Assembly (NCBI GenBank): GCA_030739585.1
Contig: JASLYX010000009.1
Location: 1-50,073 of the forward strand
Source: Candidatus Bathyarchaeota archaeon
GTDB lineage: Archaea > Thermoproteota > Bathyarchaeia > TCS64
DNA: 50,073 nt
Reading direction: 5' to 3'
A program made the position numbers and the translations under genes. The notes below the pieces were generated by a model, which ran no database searches, was not told where the DNA came from, and worked only from the letters and a program-made list of their open reading frames with translations. Position 1 is the first letter of the stretch, and each line of letters opens with the position of its first letter. This document shows, piece after piece, positions 18,092-26,806 of the stretch.

Positions 18092-18100
18092 TTTTTAAAA
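18092..18100. promoter_or_regulatory. Shared bidirectional TATA element (iscS and Nudix gene)
   Basis: The near-palindromic tttttaaaa is centred about 27-32 bases upstream of the iscS ATG codons at 18122 and 18128 on the plus strand. On the minus strand it is about 48 bases upstream of the Nudix start. It could direct transcription both ways. Only spacing and composition support this. Confidence 0.45.
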
Positions 18101-18121
18101 GCCCACCTCAATCCTAATGAG

Positions 18122-19288
18122 ATGTCCATGAAAGTTTACATGGATCACGGAGCCGGGAAGCCAGTTGACCCTAGAGTCTTAGAGGTAATGACCCCATACT
18201 TCATGGAAACCTATGGGAACCCAGCCAGCTTCCACGGAAAGGGCTTCGATGCCCTCAAATCAGTAAACCGAGCTAGACAACAGGTGGCCTCCCTCATCGG
18301 GGCTGAGGCAGCGGAGATCGTCTTCACATCCTCCGCGACCGAAGCCAACAACCTCGGGATTGGGGGTGCAACCCGGAGATACAAGAAAAAAGGAAACCGC
18401 ATTATCCTTTCAGCCATAGAGCATATCTCATCCATTAACGTTGGGAAGGAGCTCTACAAGGAGGGCTTTGAGGTTAAATATGCTCCCGTGAACAATCAGG
18501 GAATCGTTGAACTCGGGGAACTAGAAGGCCTAGTGAACGACAAGACTATTTTAGTTTCAGTCATGGCAGCCAACGGAGAGATTGGAACCATCCAGCCCAT
18601 TGAGAAAGCGATGGAGATCGCTCACAGGAATGGCGCATTGTTTCATACTGATGCTACTGCTGCCGCCGGGCAGATAGCCGTCAATACGAAGAGCGTGGAT
18701 TTCATGACCATATCCTCCAATGAATTATACGGACCAAAAGGGGTGGGAGCTCTTTATATTAAGAAGGGGCTGAGGGTGAAGCCCCAGATAATCGGAGGGG
18801 GTCAAGAGAATGGGATCAGATCTGGATCCGAGAATGTCCCGGGAATCGTGGGGATGGGAGCTGCAGCTGATTTTGCTTCTGCTGAGATGGGCGCCGAGGG
18901 AAAGCGCCTCTCCGGTCTTCGCGATGCTCTGATCGGAGGAGTGATCGAAACCATCCCGGAGTCCTACCTAAATGGCCACCCAAGCGTGAGACTACCCAAC
19001 AACGCGAACATAAGATTCAGCTATATCGAGGGAGAGGCCCTCATCCTAAGCCTCGACCAACTCGGTATCAACGTCTCCTCGGGATCAGCTTGTACTGCGA
19101 AGACCCTAGAACCCTCACATGTACTCAGGGCTATAGGGCTGAAGCACGAGGAGGCTCATGGTAGTCTCGTCTATACGCTGGGAAAGGTAAATAACAAAGC
19201 GCATGTGAATTACGTAATAGAGCAGATGTCAGAGGTTGTAGGAAGATTGCGCGCGATGTCGCCTCTCACCCCCGAGGAGCTGAGATGA
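18122..19288 (+). CDS. iscS: IscS/NifS-family cysteine desulfurase homologue lacking the PLP lysine
   Basis: Class V aminotransferase-fold protein of 388 residues, paired with the IscU scaffold. Most of the fold is clear: YMDHGAGKPVD at the start, GNPASFHGKG, SATEANN, His101 in SAIEH, Asp177 in HTDAT, and the mobile loop SSGSACTAK with the sulfur-carrying Cys324. The segment that normally reads SxHKxxGPKG is SSNELYGPKG, so the His-Lys pair is Asn200-Glu201, and the lysine that binds pyridoxal phosphate is missing. A comparable lysine loss (Asp instead) is known in Archaeoglobus fulgidus IscS. The protein may act as a sulfur or persulfide carrier, or as a structural partner of IscU, rather than as a normal desulfurase. 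The ATG at 18128 is an equally good start. Confidence 0.9.
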   Translation: MSMKVYMDHGAGKPVDPRVLEVMTPYFMETYGNPASFHGKGFDALKSVNRARQQVASLIGAEAAEIVFTSSATEANNLGIGGATRRYKKKGNRIILSAIEHISSINVGKELYKEGFEVKYAPVNNQGIVELGELEGLVNDKTILVSVMAANGEIGTIQPIEKAMEIAHRNGALFHTDATAAAGQIAVNTKSVDFMTISSNELYGPKGVGALYIKKGLRVKPQIIGGGQENGIRSGSENVPGIVGMGAAADFASAEMGAEGKRLSGLRDALIGGVIETIPESYLNGHPSVRLPNNANIRFSYIEGEALILSLDQLGINVSSGSACTAKTLEPSHVLRAIGLKHEEAHGSLVYTLGKVNNKAHVNYVIEQMSEVVGRLRAMSPLTPEELR

Positions 19289-19656
19289 TGTACGGCGAGA
19301 AGGTTCTAGACCACTTTAGAAACCCCCGGAACGTCGGGGAGCTTGAAGACGCCGACGGGGTCGGCTCAGTGGGAAATCCAGTCTGCGGTGACATGATGTC
19401 CATCTACATCAAGGTCAAAGATGATAAAATTGACGATATCAAGTTCAGGACCTTTGGATGCGGAGCAGCAATAGCCACTACTAGCATGACCACAGAACTC
19501 GCTAAGGGAAAGACATTAGACAAAGCCATGGAGATCACCAAGCAGACTGTCGCAGACGAGCTTGGGGGGCTCCCCCCTGTAAAGATGCACTGTAGCAACC
19601 TCGCTGCAGACGCCCTCCACGAGGCCATCAAGGACTACCGTGGGAAAAAGAAATGA
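19285..19656 (+). CDS. iscU: Fe-S cluster assembly scaffold IscU (NifU N-terminal type)
   Basis: Scaffold on which 2Fe-2S clusters are built before transfer to apoproteins. It has 123 residues, starting MMYGEKVLDHFRNPRNVG. The three ligand cysteines are Cys34 (VCGD), Cys59 (FGCGAA) and Cys103 (HCSNLA), and Asp36, which makes clusters labile, is retained. The start overlaps the iscS stop by four bases, so translation is probably coupled and the two proteins likely form an IscS-IscU complex. No HscA/B or ferredoxin gene follows. Confidence 0.95.
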   Translation: MMYGEKVLDHFRNPRNVGELEDADGVGSVGNPVCGDMMSIYIKVKDDKIDDIKFRTFGCGAAIATTSMTTELAKGKTLDKAMEITKQTVADELGGLPPVKMHCSNLAADALHEAIKDYRGKKK

Positions 19657-19835
19657 GCGAAAATAGTTCACTCCTTGCCCAATCTGCAAACCCATCATTG
19701 ATGATGGAGACTGCATTTTTACAATGGTCTGTAGTGTTGAGGGAGGAAAAGTATTGACCTGCTGTTGCCCTCAACAAGTAAAGGTTAAAAGCCGGTATTA
19801 ATCCTAGCTGGATATATACGGTAAGTGAAATATTA

Positions 19836-20432
19836 TTGAATAAGAGACAACTTGCAAATTTTATCTCAGCAGCTATGAACGCCCCCCTATTAGCCGTGCT
19901 GACCTTCGTACCCCTTATACTTACCCAGAGGCACGAAAACCCCAACTTAATCATAGCGATAGCCACCATATTCGGGGCTGTGCTACCTCTCTCCTCTACC
20001 TATTATTTGGTCAGGAAGGGAACAATCCCGGACATCTACGCTTCGGACAGGTCCACGAGGACCGAGCCATTTCTTTGGGCCATGGCGTCATACCTCATGG
20101 GAGTCATATGCCTCCTCTGGTTTAAGGCCCCGTTTGCGGTCACTGCCCTGATGGCATGCTACTTTGGAAACGCTATCGTGATGCTCTTCATCACCCTTTC
20201 GTGGAAGATAAGCATCCATATGGTCGGGGTCATGGGGCCTCTTACGGCCTTGATATTCCAACTCGGAAGCAGAATAGCCCCCCTATTGCTTCTCTTGATC
20301 CCAGTGGCCTGGGCGAGACTCGAGCTCAAAGCCCACAACAAGATGCAGATCGCCGCAGGAGTGGTGTTGAGTTCTTTTCTGACCTGGTTTCAGATGATCT
20401 TCTATGTAAACTTCCTTCTCCCCATGATCTAG
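19836..20432 (+). CDS. Multi-pass membrane protein, possibly PAP2-like
   Basis: A 198-residue protein with about five or six hydrophobic helices. A charged loop (YASDRSTRTEPF) precedes a helix, and SWKISIHMVGVMGPL follows, which loosely resembles the Lys/Arg and Ser-x-His elements of PAP2-type phosphatases. The classic full motifs are not clear, so the phosphatase activity is only a suggestion. The frame begins with TTG at 19836; a gatatatac TATA-like stretch lies about 20 bases before it. It is followed by a T-run and a strong inverted repeat. Confidence 0.5.
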   Translation: MNKRQLANFISAAMNAPLLAVLTFVPLILTQRHENPNLIIAIATIFGAVLPLSSTYYLVRKGTIPDIYASDRSTRTEPFLWAMASYLMGVICLLWFKAPFAVTALMACYFGNAIVMLFITLSWKISIHMVGVMGPLTALIFQLGSRIAPLLLLLIPVAWARLELKAHNKMQIAAGVVLSSFLTWFQMIFYVNFLLPMI

Positions 20433-20476
20433 GGACGAGAAGTTAGGTGACAAGTATTTTTTTCCGCGAGGGTTCT

Positions 20477-20516
20477 GCCTAACGCCTTAGCTTTCAGCAG
20501 GCACCTAGCGTTAGGC
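20477..20516. repeat. Perfect 9-bp inverted repeat GCCTAACGC/GCGTTAGGC
   Basis: Arms at 20477-20485 and 20508-20516 are separated by 22 bases. It lies after the membrane protein gene and a run of seven T (about 20458-20464), beside the flavodiiron remnant. It may be a terminator hairpin or the trace of a mobile or recombination site. No transposase gene is nearby. Confidence 0.6.
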
Positions 20517-20669
20517 CTGAACTTACATTAGAGGTCCGCTTCGAAAAACTCAATTCCCACAGACTCGGTCAGATTCAAAGTCTTTCCTCACTCCCCCTTC
20601 CTAAACTCAGGAGCAGAAGAAAGCTCCGAACTTTGATTGGGGTTTAAATCCCTTTATAAAGTTAAAAAT

Positions 20670-21640
20670 GAGGCGACAAGAAAGAAGACCTTAATGGTAA
20701 TGAAGGGGAATCAACTAGCACCGCTTTTGCCTTAAGGATATCACCGAGGGCGTCGCCGTTATGGAGACTCCAATCGTGTGCAGATAGACCTCAATGCCGC
20801 CTTCAACCAAGTCTTCACCAAGGTGTCCCTAGCAATTGCGGGGGTACAATTCCACATAGTGTCATAAACGATGATCACCTTTTGAAGTGCCTCCCCGCGA
20901 TGCATCCAAGGTAGTTCTCCATGACTTTCCAGATAATACTCATCCAAAGGATACCATGGCTGGGACCTATTACATCGATCTCCAAGGCTCCTAACGTCTT
21001 AAGAGGCCTACCAACGCTATTTGAAAGATACATGAACATATGGACGTAATGAATGCGCGTCTCGTTCATCAGTACATCCGGTTTAGCCTCGTTAGAGAAC
21101 CTCTCTAAGGAGGAGATGTGTTGCTAAAGTGAATAGATGGAAAAAAGCACCTTGTTCTCAGGGATTCAGTTGACCATCGAGCCAGGCCAGTGACTCAGGG
21201 GACCGCTGTTAACCTGAGGGCCCCTGTGCCCCGGCTTATCAAGGATGTGTCCATTATAGAGGTGATATCTCTAGATCATCCCTATGGTATCTTCGAAGGT
21301 TTTTCACACCCAAATCTCAGGCAACGATCTCTGCATTTTTTGTGAACCTAAGGAGCTTTACGATGCATCCCGTGTGATCTGGTTCCGTGTGGTAGGAGAC
21401 TAGGTAGTTAATCTTGCAGGGTCCACGATCTCACTGAATATTCCAACATATCTGAGAAGAACTTTTTCTTCACCATATCGACGAGGGTGGTCTTCTCGTC
21501 CAAGATGATGATCGAGTTGTATGTGGAGCCCCGATAGGTGAGATATCAGAGGAAATTGAGGGGATTCCAGTCAATGGCCTCGACTCAGTAGGCCCCCTTG
21601 GTTCAGCTCAATCAAGTTGTCACGACTCTAATCGATTTTG
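20670..21640 (-). pseudogene. Decayed flavodiiron protein (FprA/ROO-type) gene
   Basis: Translating the minus strand in shifting frames recovers an ordered flavodiiron protein. In order: VEAIDWN, TYRGSTYNSIIILDEKTTL, VDMVKKKFF, INYLVSYHTEPDHTG, IPENKVLFS, HISSLERF, LEIDVIGPSHG, KVIIVYDTMWNCT and DILKAKAVLV. The first parts are the metallo-beta-lactamase-type diiron domain, the later parts the start of the flavodoxin domain. At least six in-frame stops and two or more frameshifts interrupt it, and the C-terminal half of the flavodoxin domain is missing. Intact members reduce O2 or NO, often with F420H2 or rubredoxin as donor. The gene is clearly dead; the ends given are approximate. Confidence 0.85.
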
Positions 21641-21724
21641 GTAGTAGGATGAAATAAAAGAGTTAACCATTCTGATCAACAGAGGCTAACCTTCAAAGGG
21701 AACCATCACCTCTACAAGTTATCC

Positions 21725-22498
21725 ATGGAGATCGCTGTATCCACTCTTTTCTGTCTAAACAAGCCGCTAGAGGAGGTAATGCCACTTATCCTAAGGGCTC
21801 CAACCAAGTTCATCGAGTTAATGGACACCGGGCCCCACGCGCTGTCCCGCTCCCGGGTCGAGGCGTTCCTAGAGATCAAAGAGGCCCACGGCTTGGAATA
21901 TGCGGTTCACTCTCCTTATACGGATGTCAATATAGGGGCGAATGACCCGTATGTACGGGAGACCATCCTAGGACGCCTAGAGTCCTCCATCAAGTATGCT
22001 TCGGATCTGGGAGCAGACAGATGGATCTTTCACCCTGGGAATACTACAGCTCTAGAATGGGCACTCCCCAAGGGAACGGCCTGGAGTATCAACATTGAAT
22101 CAGTTAGGCGCCTCGTAGAATATGCCAAAACCCTGGGGGTAAGGGCCATGATAGAAAATCTCCCGGAGCCCTTCCCCTTCCTAATGAAGTCAGTGGAAGA
22201 TTTCAGGCGCTTCTTCAACCAAGTTGGGTTTGAGCCGCCTATGGTCCTCGACATCGCCCACGCTCATATCAGGGGCGAAGAGCTAGAGTTCATCAGGAGA
22301 TTCGGGGACAGGATAGCCCACGTCCACGCGAGCGACAACCAAGGAGATAGGGATACCCACCTCCGGATAGGCGAAGGTACCGTCGACTGGGGCAAGGTTA
22401 TGGAGGCCCTCAGAGAGTCACACTTCGACGGCTGGGTCACCATAGAGTCCCACAATGCCATTTCAGAGAGCATCCGGCTCCTTGAAGATTTGAAGTGA
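21725..22498 (+). CDS. Sugar phosphate isomerase/epimerase-family TIM-barrel protein
   Basis: A 257-residue protein of the xylose-isomerase-like/endonuclease IV superfamily. The order of motifs fits this fold: EYAVHSPYTDVNIG, RWIFHPGN, AMIENLPEP with a metal-binding Glu, VLDIAHAHI with Asp and His, IAHVHASDN, HLRIGEGTVDWG and a final VTIESH. These supply the usual Glu, Asp and His metal ligands. The substrate could be a sugar or an abasic site in DNA; the short length and VDWG motif favour an isomerase/epimerase. It converges with rnz, with five bases between the stops. Confidence 0.8.
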   Translation: MEIAVSTLFCLNKPLEEVMPLILRAPTKFIELMDTGPHALSRSRVEAFLEIKEAHGLEYAVHSPYTDVNIGANDPYVRETILGRLESSIKYASDLGADRWIFHPGNTTALEWALPKGTAWSINIESVRRLVEYAKTLGVRAMIENLPEPFPFLMKSVEDFRRFFNQVGFEPPMVLDIAHAHIRGEELEFIRRFGDRIAHVHASDNQGDRDTHLRIGEGTVDWGKVMEALRESHFDGWVTIESHNAISESIRLLEDLK

Positions 22499-22503
22499 TA
22501 GCA

Positions 22504-23451
22504 TCAAGACAACTCTATCTCATAGAGATCCTCAGCGATTGTTGTCTCAGAGAATATCGCCTTCGCCGCCTCTAGGAGGTGAAAAGGTTCGGGGTATCTG
22601 GAGCTGATATGGGTGAGAATCAGCTTTTTCACATTTGCTTTGACAGCGATCTCTGCGGCCTGGGCGGCTGTGGAGTGCCTGTATATCCCAGCCCTCTCTG
22701 TTAGCGTGTCGTCAAAAGTGGCCTCGTGGATGAGGAGATCAGATCCTTCGGCAGCCATAGCAAGCTTCTCACTGGGCCTTGTGTCTCCGCTGTAAGTGAC
22801 CTTGAGTCCCAATCTAGGCGGGTCGACAATCTCCAAAGATTTTATGGATCTCCCATCCTCGAGTACCACATCCTCCCCCTGCTGAAGCCGCTTCCATAGG
22901 GTCCCTTTCGGCACATCGAGAGCCTCTGCCTTTTCTGGATGGAACCTCCCAGGCTTAGGGTGTTCCTTGAGGATATAGGACCAGCTGGGAGGTTCGTGGT
23001 CCGCCTCCACTGCTGCCATAGAGTACTCGTATCCTTGGTAGACGACCCCCTCAGAGACGATCTCGTATAACTTAACTGGAAATCCGGGACCACCTAGGGT
23101 TTCGCTGAAGGCTCTAATAAAATTCTTTAGGCCCGTTGGACCATAGACCTCTAGTGGCTTCTCCCGGTTGAGAAGGGTCATGGACTGGAGTAAGCCAGGG
23201 AGGCCCAGAACATGGTCCCCATGGAGGTGGCTGATGAAGACTTTAGTTGGTCTTCGGAACCCAAGACCTGCCTCTAACATGCGACGCTGGGTTCCTTCGC
23301 CACAGTCAAAGAGGATAAGCTCCCGGTTCCTCTTTAGCGCAATTGCGGATACCCCTCTTCGCTGAGTGGGCATTGTGCCTCCAGTTCCGAGGAATATTAT
23401 CTTCAACAGGTCAACTCCAGAGGACATGATCGTTTGAGGCGTGTTGCTCAT
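22504..23451 (-). CDS. rnz: Ribonuclease Z (tRNA 3' endonuclease, short form)
   Basis: Zinc-dependent endonuclease that removes 3' trailers from tRNA precursors, which suits a genome in which the tRNA here lacks an encoded CCA. It has 315 residues, the short RNase Z form. The N-terminal KIIFLGTGGTMPT and the HLHGDH motif (His75, His77, Asp79, His80) are clear, with later ADHEP, YSGDTRPSE, IHEATF and THISSRY motifs. The first ATG at 23451 is followed by another at 23427 that gives a more usual N terminus. No truncation is seen. Confidence 0.95.
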   Translation of the reverse strand: MSNTPQTIMSSGVDLLKIIFLGTGGTMPTQRRGVSAIALKRNRELILFDCGEGTQRRMLEAGLGFRRPTKVFISHLHGDHVLGLPGLLQSMTLLNREKPLEVYGPTGLKNFIRAFSETLGGPGFPVKLYEIVSEGVVYQGYEYSMAAVEADHEPPSWSYILKEHPKPGRFHPEKAEALDVPKGTLWKRLQQGEDVVLEDGRSIKSLEIVDPPRLGLKVTYSGDTRPSEKLAMAAEGSDLLIHEATFDDTLTERAGIYRHSTAAQAAEIAVKANVKKLILTHISSRYPEPFHLLEAAKAIFSETTIAEDLYEIELS

Positions 23452-23804
23452 AAAGGGGCATATGGACCCTTAAATGCTGTTTCTCAGCACGGAGTAACCT
23501 GAAAGCGAGATAACGATGGAGTATTCACTCATCTTTTTTCCATGTGTATCAACACGCAACAAGGAAAGTCAAGCAGCCGCTTGCACAAATCATGACGATC
23601 ATCCTCGCGGTCTTATTTTGAGACTTGGGCACAAAAAAAATAGGGTACTAAAGTTTATTTTAAAAGAAAATAGGGAGGGGTCAAGTCATTGCTCGCGCGT
23701 GGACGAAGTTATAGAGTGCACAAACTATCCTCACTAAGCTAGGGATTGACCAAACGTGAATTTCTGCCAGGCGACGGGGTGGAACCCCACTACCGAGACC
23801 GAGG
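23452..23804. other. Spacer without a recognisable gene
   Basis: About 350 bases between the rnz start and the aldolase stop. One short open frame at 23516-23737 has no recognisable content. A GCTCGCGCG word lies at 23691-23699. No structured RNA was recognised. Confidence 0.45.
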
Positions 23805-24560
23805 TTACCCTGCTTCCCTTCCTCTTTTCACAGCTTCGGCAGCGCCATACGCAAGCATCAGATCAGCGTTGATGACGGTGTTAAACCTGAAACCCTTCTT
23901 TACAGCCCATACTACGCTGTCAAGGTTACACCACATACCGGCGGGCTTTCCGTGATCAGTGGCCACTTTAAGCACCTGCTCAACGGCATCGGTGAACACC
24001 TTATTTTCGTAGTCTGGAGGGACGCTGAACCCGAGATTGTTACTCAAATCCCAGGGACCGATATAGCAGGCGTCGACCCCGTCAACTCCAATAATGGCAT
24101 CAAAGTTATTGAGAGCCTCCTCCGTCTCAATCTGGACGGCCACGAGCACTTCTTCGTTGGCGGTCTCCCTATAATCTGGATCCCATCTCGCAGCGGTTCT
24201 CGGGCCCCAGCCCCTAATACCCTCCGGGGGATACCTCGCCGCGCTCACCGCCGCCCTTGCCTCATCCTCGTTGTTCACCCAAGGCACGACGATACCGTGT
24301 GCCCCCAAATCTAAGATACGCTTGATGATGACAGGGTCGTTCCATTGAGGCCGCACGATTGGCGTGCAGTCAGTACCCATCATGGCCCGAATCATGCGCT
24401 CCATGGTCTCAAATCCCATGGGACTGTGCTCCCCATCGATCAGCAAATAGTCAAGCCCGCTGTGGCTGAGGATCTCGGTCACGTCTGGGTGCCCGAGCTC
24501 CACAAAGGTCCCCAAGGCGTTTCCTCCTCTTCGGAGTTTTTCCTTGACTAGATTTTTCAT
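23805..24560 (-). CDS. HpcH/HpaI-family aldolase
   Basis: A 251-residue class II pyruvate-dependent aldolase that cleaves 2-keto-4-hydroxy acids or runs the reverse condensation. Visible motifs are GTFVELGHPDVTEIL, the base-bearing DYLLIDGEHSPMGFE, PIVRPQWNDP, GAHGIVVPWVNN with its substrate-binding residues, ARYPPEGIRGWGP, VQIETEEAL with a metal-binding Glu, and GVDACYIGPWDLS with the metal-binding Asp. All key elements look present. It is the first member of a catabolic gene stretch and is divergent from the DUF3830 gene. The natural substrate is not determined by sequence. Confidence 0.9.
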   Translation of the reverse strand: MKNLVKEKLRRGGNALGTFVELGHPDVTEILSHSGLDYLLIDGEHSPMGFETMERMIRAMMGTDCTPIVRPQWNDPVIIKRILDLGAHGIVVPWVNNEDEARAAVSAARYPPEGIRGWGPRTAARWDPDYRETANEEVLVAVQIETEEALNNFDAIIGVDGVDACYIGPWDLSNNLGFSVPPDYENKVFTDAVEQVLKVATDHGKPAGMWCNLDSVVWAVKKGFRFNTVINADLMLAYGAAEAVKRGREAG

Positions 24561-24772
24561 TGTGACTCAAACAACGTTTTTACGGTATTTGTATCCTTGG
24601 AAACAGGAGCTGAAGATTTAAAAAAAAACCAGGCTACCAGCCAGCTCAGAAAGATATGCATTCCAAGATCCGGAGTCCATCCTAACATGATAAATATCAA
24701 ATAAAAAAAATAAACTAATCCAAACAGAATAGTTCTATATTACATTAAAGAAGATCTTGATGAGGTGCAAAC

Positions 24773-25270
24773 ATGGATTATCTGAAAGATACTATACCCG
24801 AGAGAAAGGAACACCCCTCAGGGATACAGCTCGAGCTGGAGATAAACGGGATCACCCTCGTAGCGGATCTTCTCGACAACAAGGCGCCGAGAACCTGCGC
24901 TATGCTGTTGGACGTTCTACCCCTAGAGGAGCCAATCTCCCACCAGCAGTGGTCGGGAAGTGGACTCCAGGTCCACGGCTCCCGCCTGAGGCAGGCAACT
25001 AGGAAGGCTGGGCTCTGGCCGGATCCTATGTATCCAGACTACGGCGAGAACCCCCATATCTATGGTTGCCGGGGGGAGCTGAGCTTTCACCCTATAAGCC
25101 CCGGGCTCTTCATAACATACGGTAAATCTGTCTTTTCAGGACCAGAATACGGTGTTCTGCCCAGCTATATTTTCGGTGAGATTAACCAGGACCTCGACGT
25201 ACTCCGCTCCGTCGGCAGGAAAATTGCCCGTGAAGGAAGAACCGAGGTAATAATCAGGAAGAAAAAATAA
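24773..25270 (+). CDS. DUF3830 protein (cyclophilin-like fold)
   Basis: A 165-residue protein resembling DUF3830, a cyclophilin-like beta-barrel family of unknown role often found beside amidohydrolases and aldolases. The ELEINGITLVADLLDNKAPR beginning, LPLEEPISHQQWSGSGLQVH, and FITYGKSVFSGPEYGVLPSY are consistent with the family; catalytic residues of peptidyl-prolyl isomerases are not expected. An in-frame ATG is at 24773. A poly-A/T stretch lies upstream of it. The close neighbour downstream, an amidohydrolase, may act with it, but this rests on position alone. Confidence 0.75.
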   Translation: MDYLKDTIPERKEHPSGIQLELEINGITLVADLLDNKAPRTCAMLLDVLPLEEPISHQQWSGSGLQVHGSRLRQATRKAGLWPDPMYPDYGENPHIYGCRGELSFHPISPGLFITYGKSVFSGPEYGVLPSYIFGEINQDLDVLRSVGRKIAREGRTEVIIRKKK

Positions 25271-25412
25271 GGCACGATCGCGCACGGGTCCGCAGAATTA
25301 TGGGCTCCTTTTTTTATCCACGGGGCCCTACAACGGTTAATGATCCTCCAGTTGTTAAGACCACGCGTGATATTACATATTAACTCAAAGCCGAAAAGTA
25401 TTGTCGGGCGAC

Positions 25413-26654
25413 ATGAAAAACAGGGAAATTGCTTTTTCAAACTTTACTCTGATAGACGGAAATGGGGGAAATCCACTCGAGAACGTCACGCTGCTCGTAA
25501 ACGAGTCAAAAATAACGGCGGTAGGCGGAAGAGGGGAGGTTGAGGTTCCGAATAACGTGAAGACCCTAAACTTGGATGGTAGAACCATGATACCGGGCCT
25601 CATTGACGCCCACCTCCACTTTAGCGGAGGCAGACCAGCGAGCTCGGGAATGGGCTATCCAGGAAGGGGGCGCATGGGAGAGTTGTGGAGAGCATTCAGG
25701 GCAGCTAACGATGCCAAAGCCATGCTATACATGGGATACACCGGAGCCAAAGACTGCGGCAGCAACATCGCCATAGGCCTAAAGAGGGCCATCGAAGAGG
25801 GGACCACCCCAGGCCCTAGGATTATGGCGGCAGGGGGGAGCATAAGTAACACCTACGGACATGTCGGAAGAGATCCTATGCCCGTGGAACAAGCAGAGGC
25901 CTTGGGTAGAGAGCATCCTAACGGTGTGCCAGAGTGCCTCAGACTGGTGAGGACACGGTTCAGGGAGGGCGCAGACTTCATTAAGATAGCCAGCGGACTA
26001 TGGGGCGAGAGCCGGATATTCCCCAAGTGTATGCCAAGCTTCTCATATGATGAGGTTAAGGCCATCTGCGATGAGGCCCATAGGGCCTATTCTACAGTCG
26101 CCTCTCACTGCCAAGGAAAAGAATCCATCATGACCGGCCTTAGGGCCGGAGTGGACACCTTCGAACACGCCCGCGAGTTTGACGAGGAGTGTGCCAAGCT
26201 GATGCTAAAGGAAGACAAGATATACTCACCGACCCTAGCCGTGGTTATCGAGGGGCCGGATTTCGCAGGGCATATCGACGAGGAAAAGAAACTCTTCAAC
26301 AGTTGGCAGAATGAGTCTCTACGCATCGCCCATGAATATGGCGTGAAGATCGCCTCAGGCACCGATTTCAGCGGAGGAGACAGCCTAGGCGGTCGCGCCA
26401 TGGGGATGAACGCGCTGGACCTCCAGAGGCTCGTAGAGGGGGGGCTGTCCCCTATGGAGGCCATAGTCTCAGCAACTAAGGTGTCATCCGAGGCCATGAT
26501 GATGGAAGACTCAACAGGCACCCTGGAGTCGAGCAAGCTGGCCGATTTTGTCGTTATCAATGGTGATCCCCTTAGGGACATCTCCATGCTTCAAGTGGAA
26601 GATAGGATCGGCATGGTCATTAAGGGCGGAGAGATAATTGTAAAGCGGTTCTAG
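25413..26654 (+). CDS. Metal-dependent amidohydrolase (imidazolonepropionase/prolidase-like)
   Basis: A 413-residue TIM-barrel hydrolase of the amidohydrolase superfamily. The metal site is recognisable from IPGLIDAHLHFSGG with the HxH pair, a lysine in DFIKIASGLWG, histidines in TVASHCQGK and TFEHAREFD, and the Asp in KIASGTDFSGG. The C-terminal small domain ends DFVVINGDPLRDISML...IKGGEIIV, as in other members. Members hydrolyse cyclic amides, peptides or ureido compounds; the exact substrate is unknown. The ATG at 25413 is chosen over a TTG twelve bases earlier. It sits with the DUF3830 and phosphotriesterase-like genes on the same strand. Confidence 0.88.
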   Translation: MKNREIAFSNFTLIDGNGGNPLENVTLLVNESKITAVGGRGEVEVPNNVKTLNLDGRTMIPGLIDAHLHFSGGRPASSGMGYPGRGRMGELWRAFRAANDAKAMLYMGYTGAKDCGSNIAIGLKRAIEEGTTPGPRIMAAGGSISNTYGHVGRDPMPVEQAEALGREHPNGVPECLRLVRTRFREGADFIKIASGLWGESRIFPKCMPSFSYDEVKAICDEAHRAYSTVASHCQGKESIMTGLRAGVDTFEHAREFDEECAKLMLKEDKIYSPTLAVVIEGPDFAGHIDEEKKLFNSWQNESLRIAHEYGVKIASGTDFSGGDSLGGRAMGMNALDLQRLVEGGLSPMEAIVSATKVSSEAMMMEDSTGTLESSKLADFVVINGDPLRDISMLQVEDRIGMVIKGGEIIVKRF

Positions 26655-26806
26655 GAAACACCTGCGTACATGCCTTGGAGGCCAGAAGACATGGTGCATA
26701 AATTCTTTCCCCATCGATGGCCGACTCGGGCACACGCGCTACGCGAAAAAAACAGAGCCGATCTTGTTTCAAATAGTTTTTATCATAAGAATTTCAAGGT
26801 AAGAAT

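Noticed and set aside
20759-21069. Two short minus-strand frames considered as separate small genes
   Set aside because: They are consecutive pieces of the decayed flavodiiron gene in different frames.
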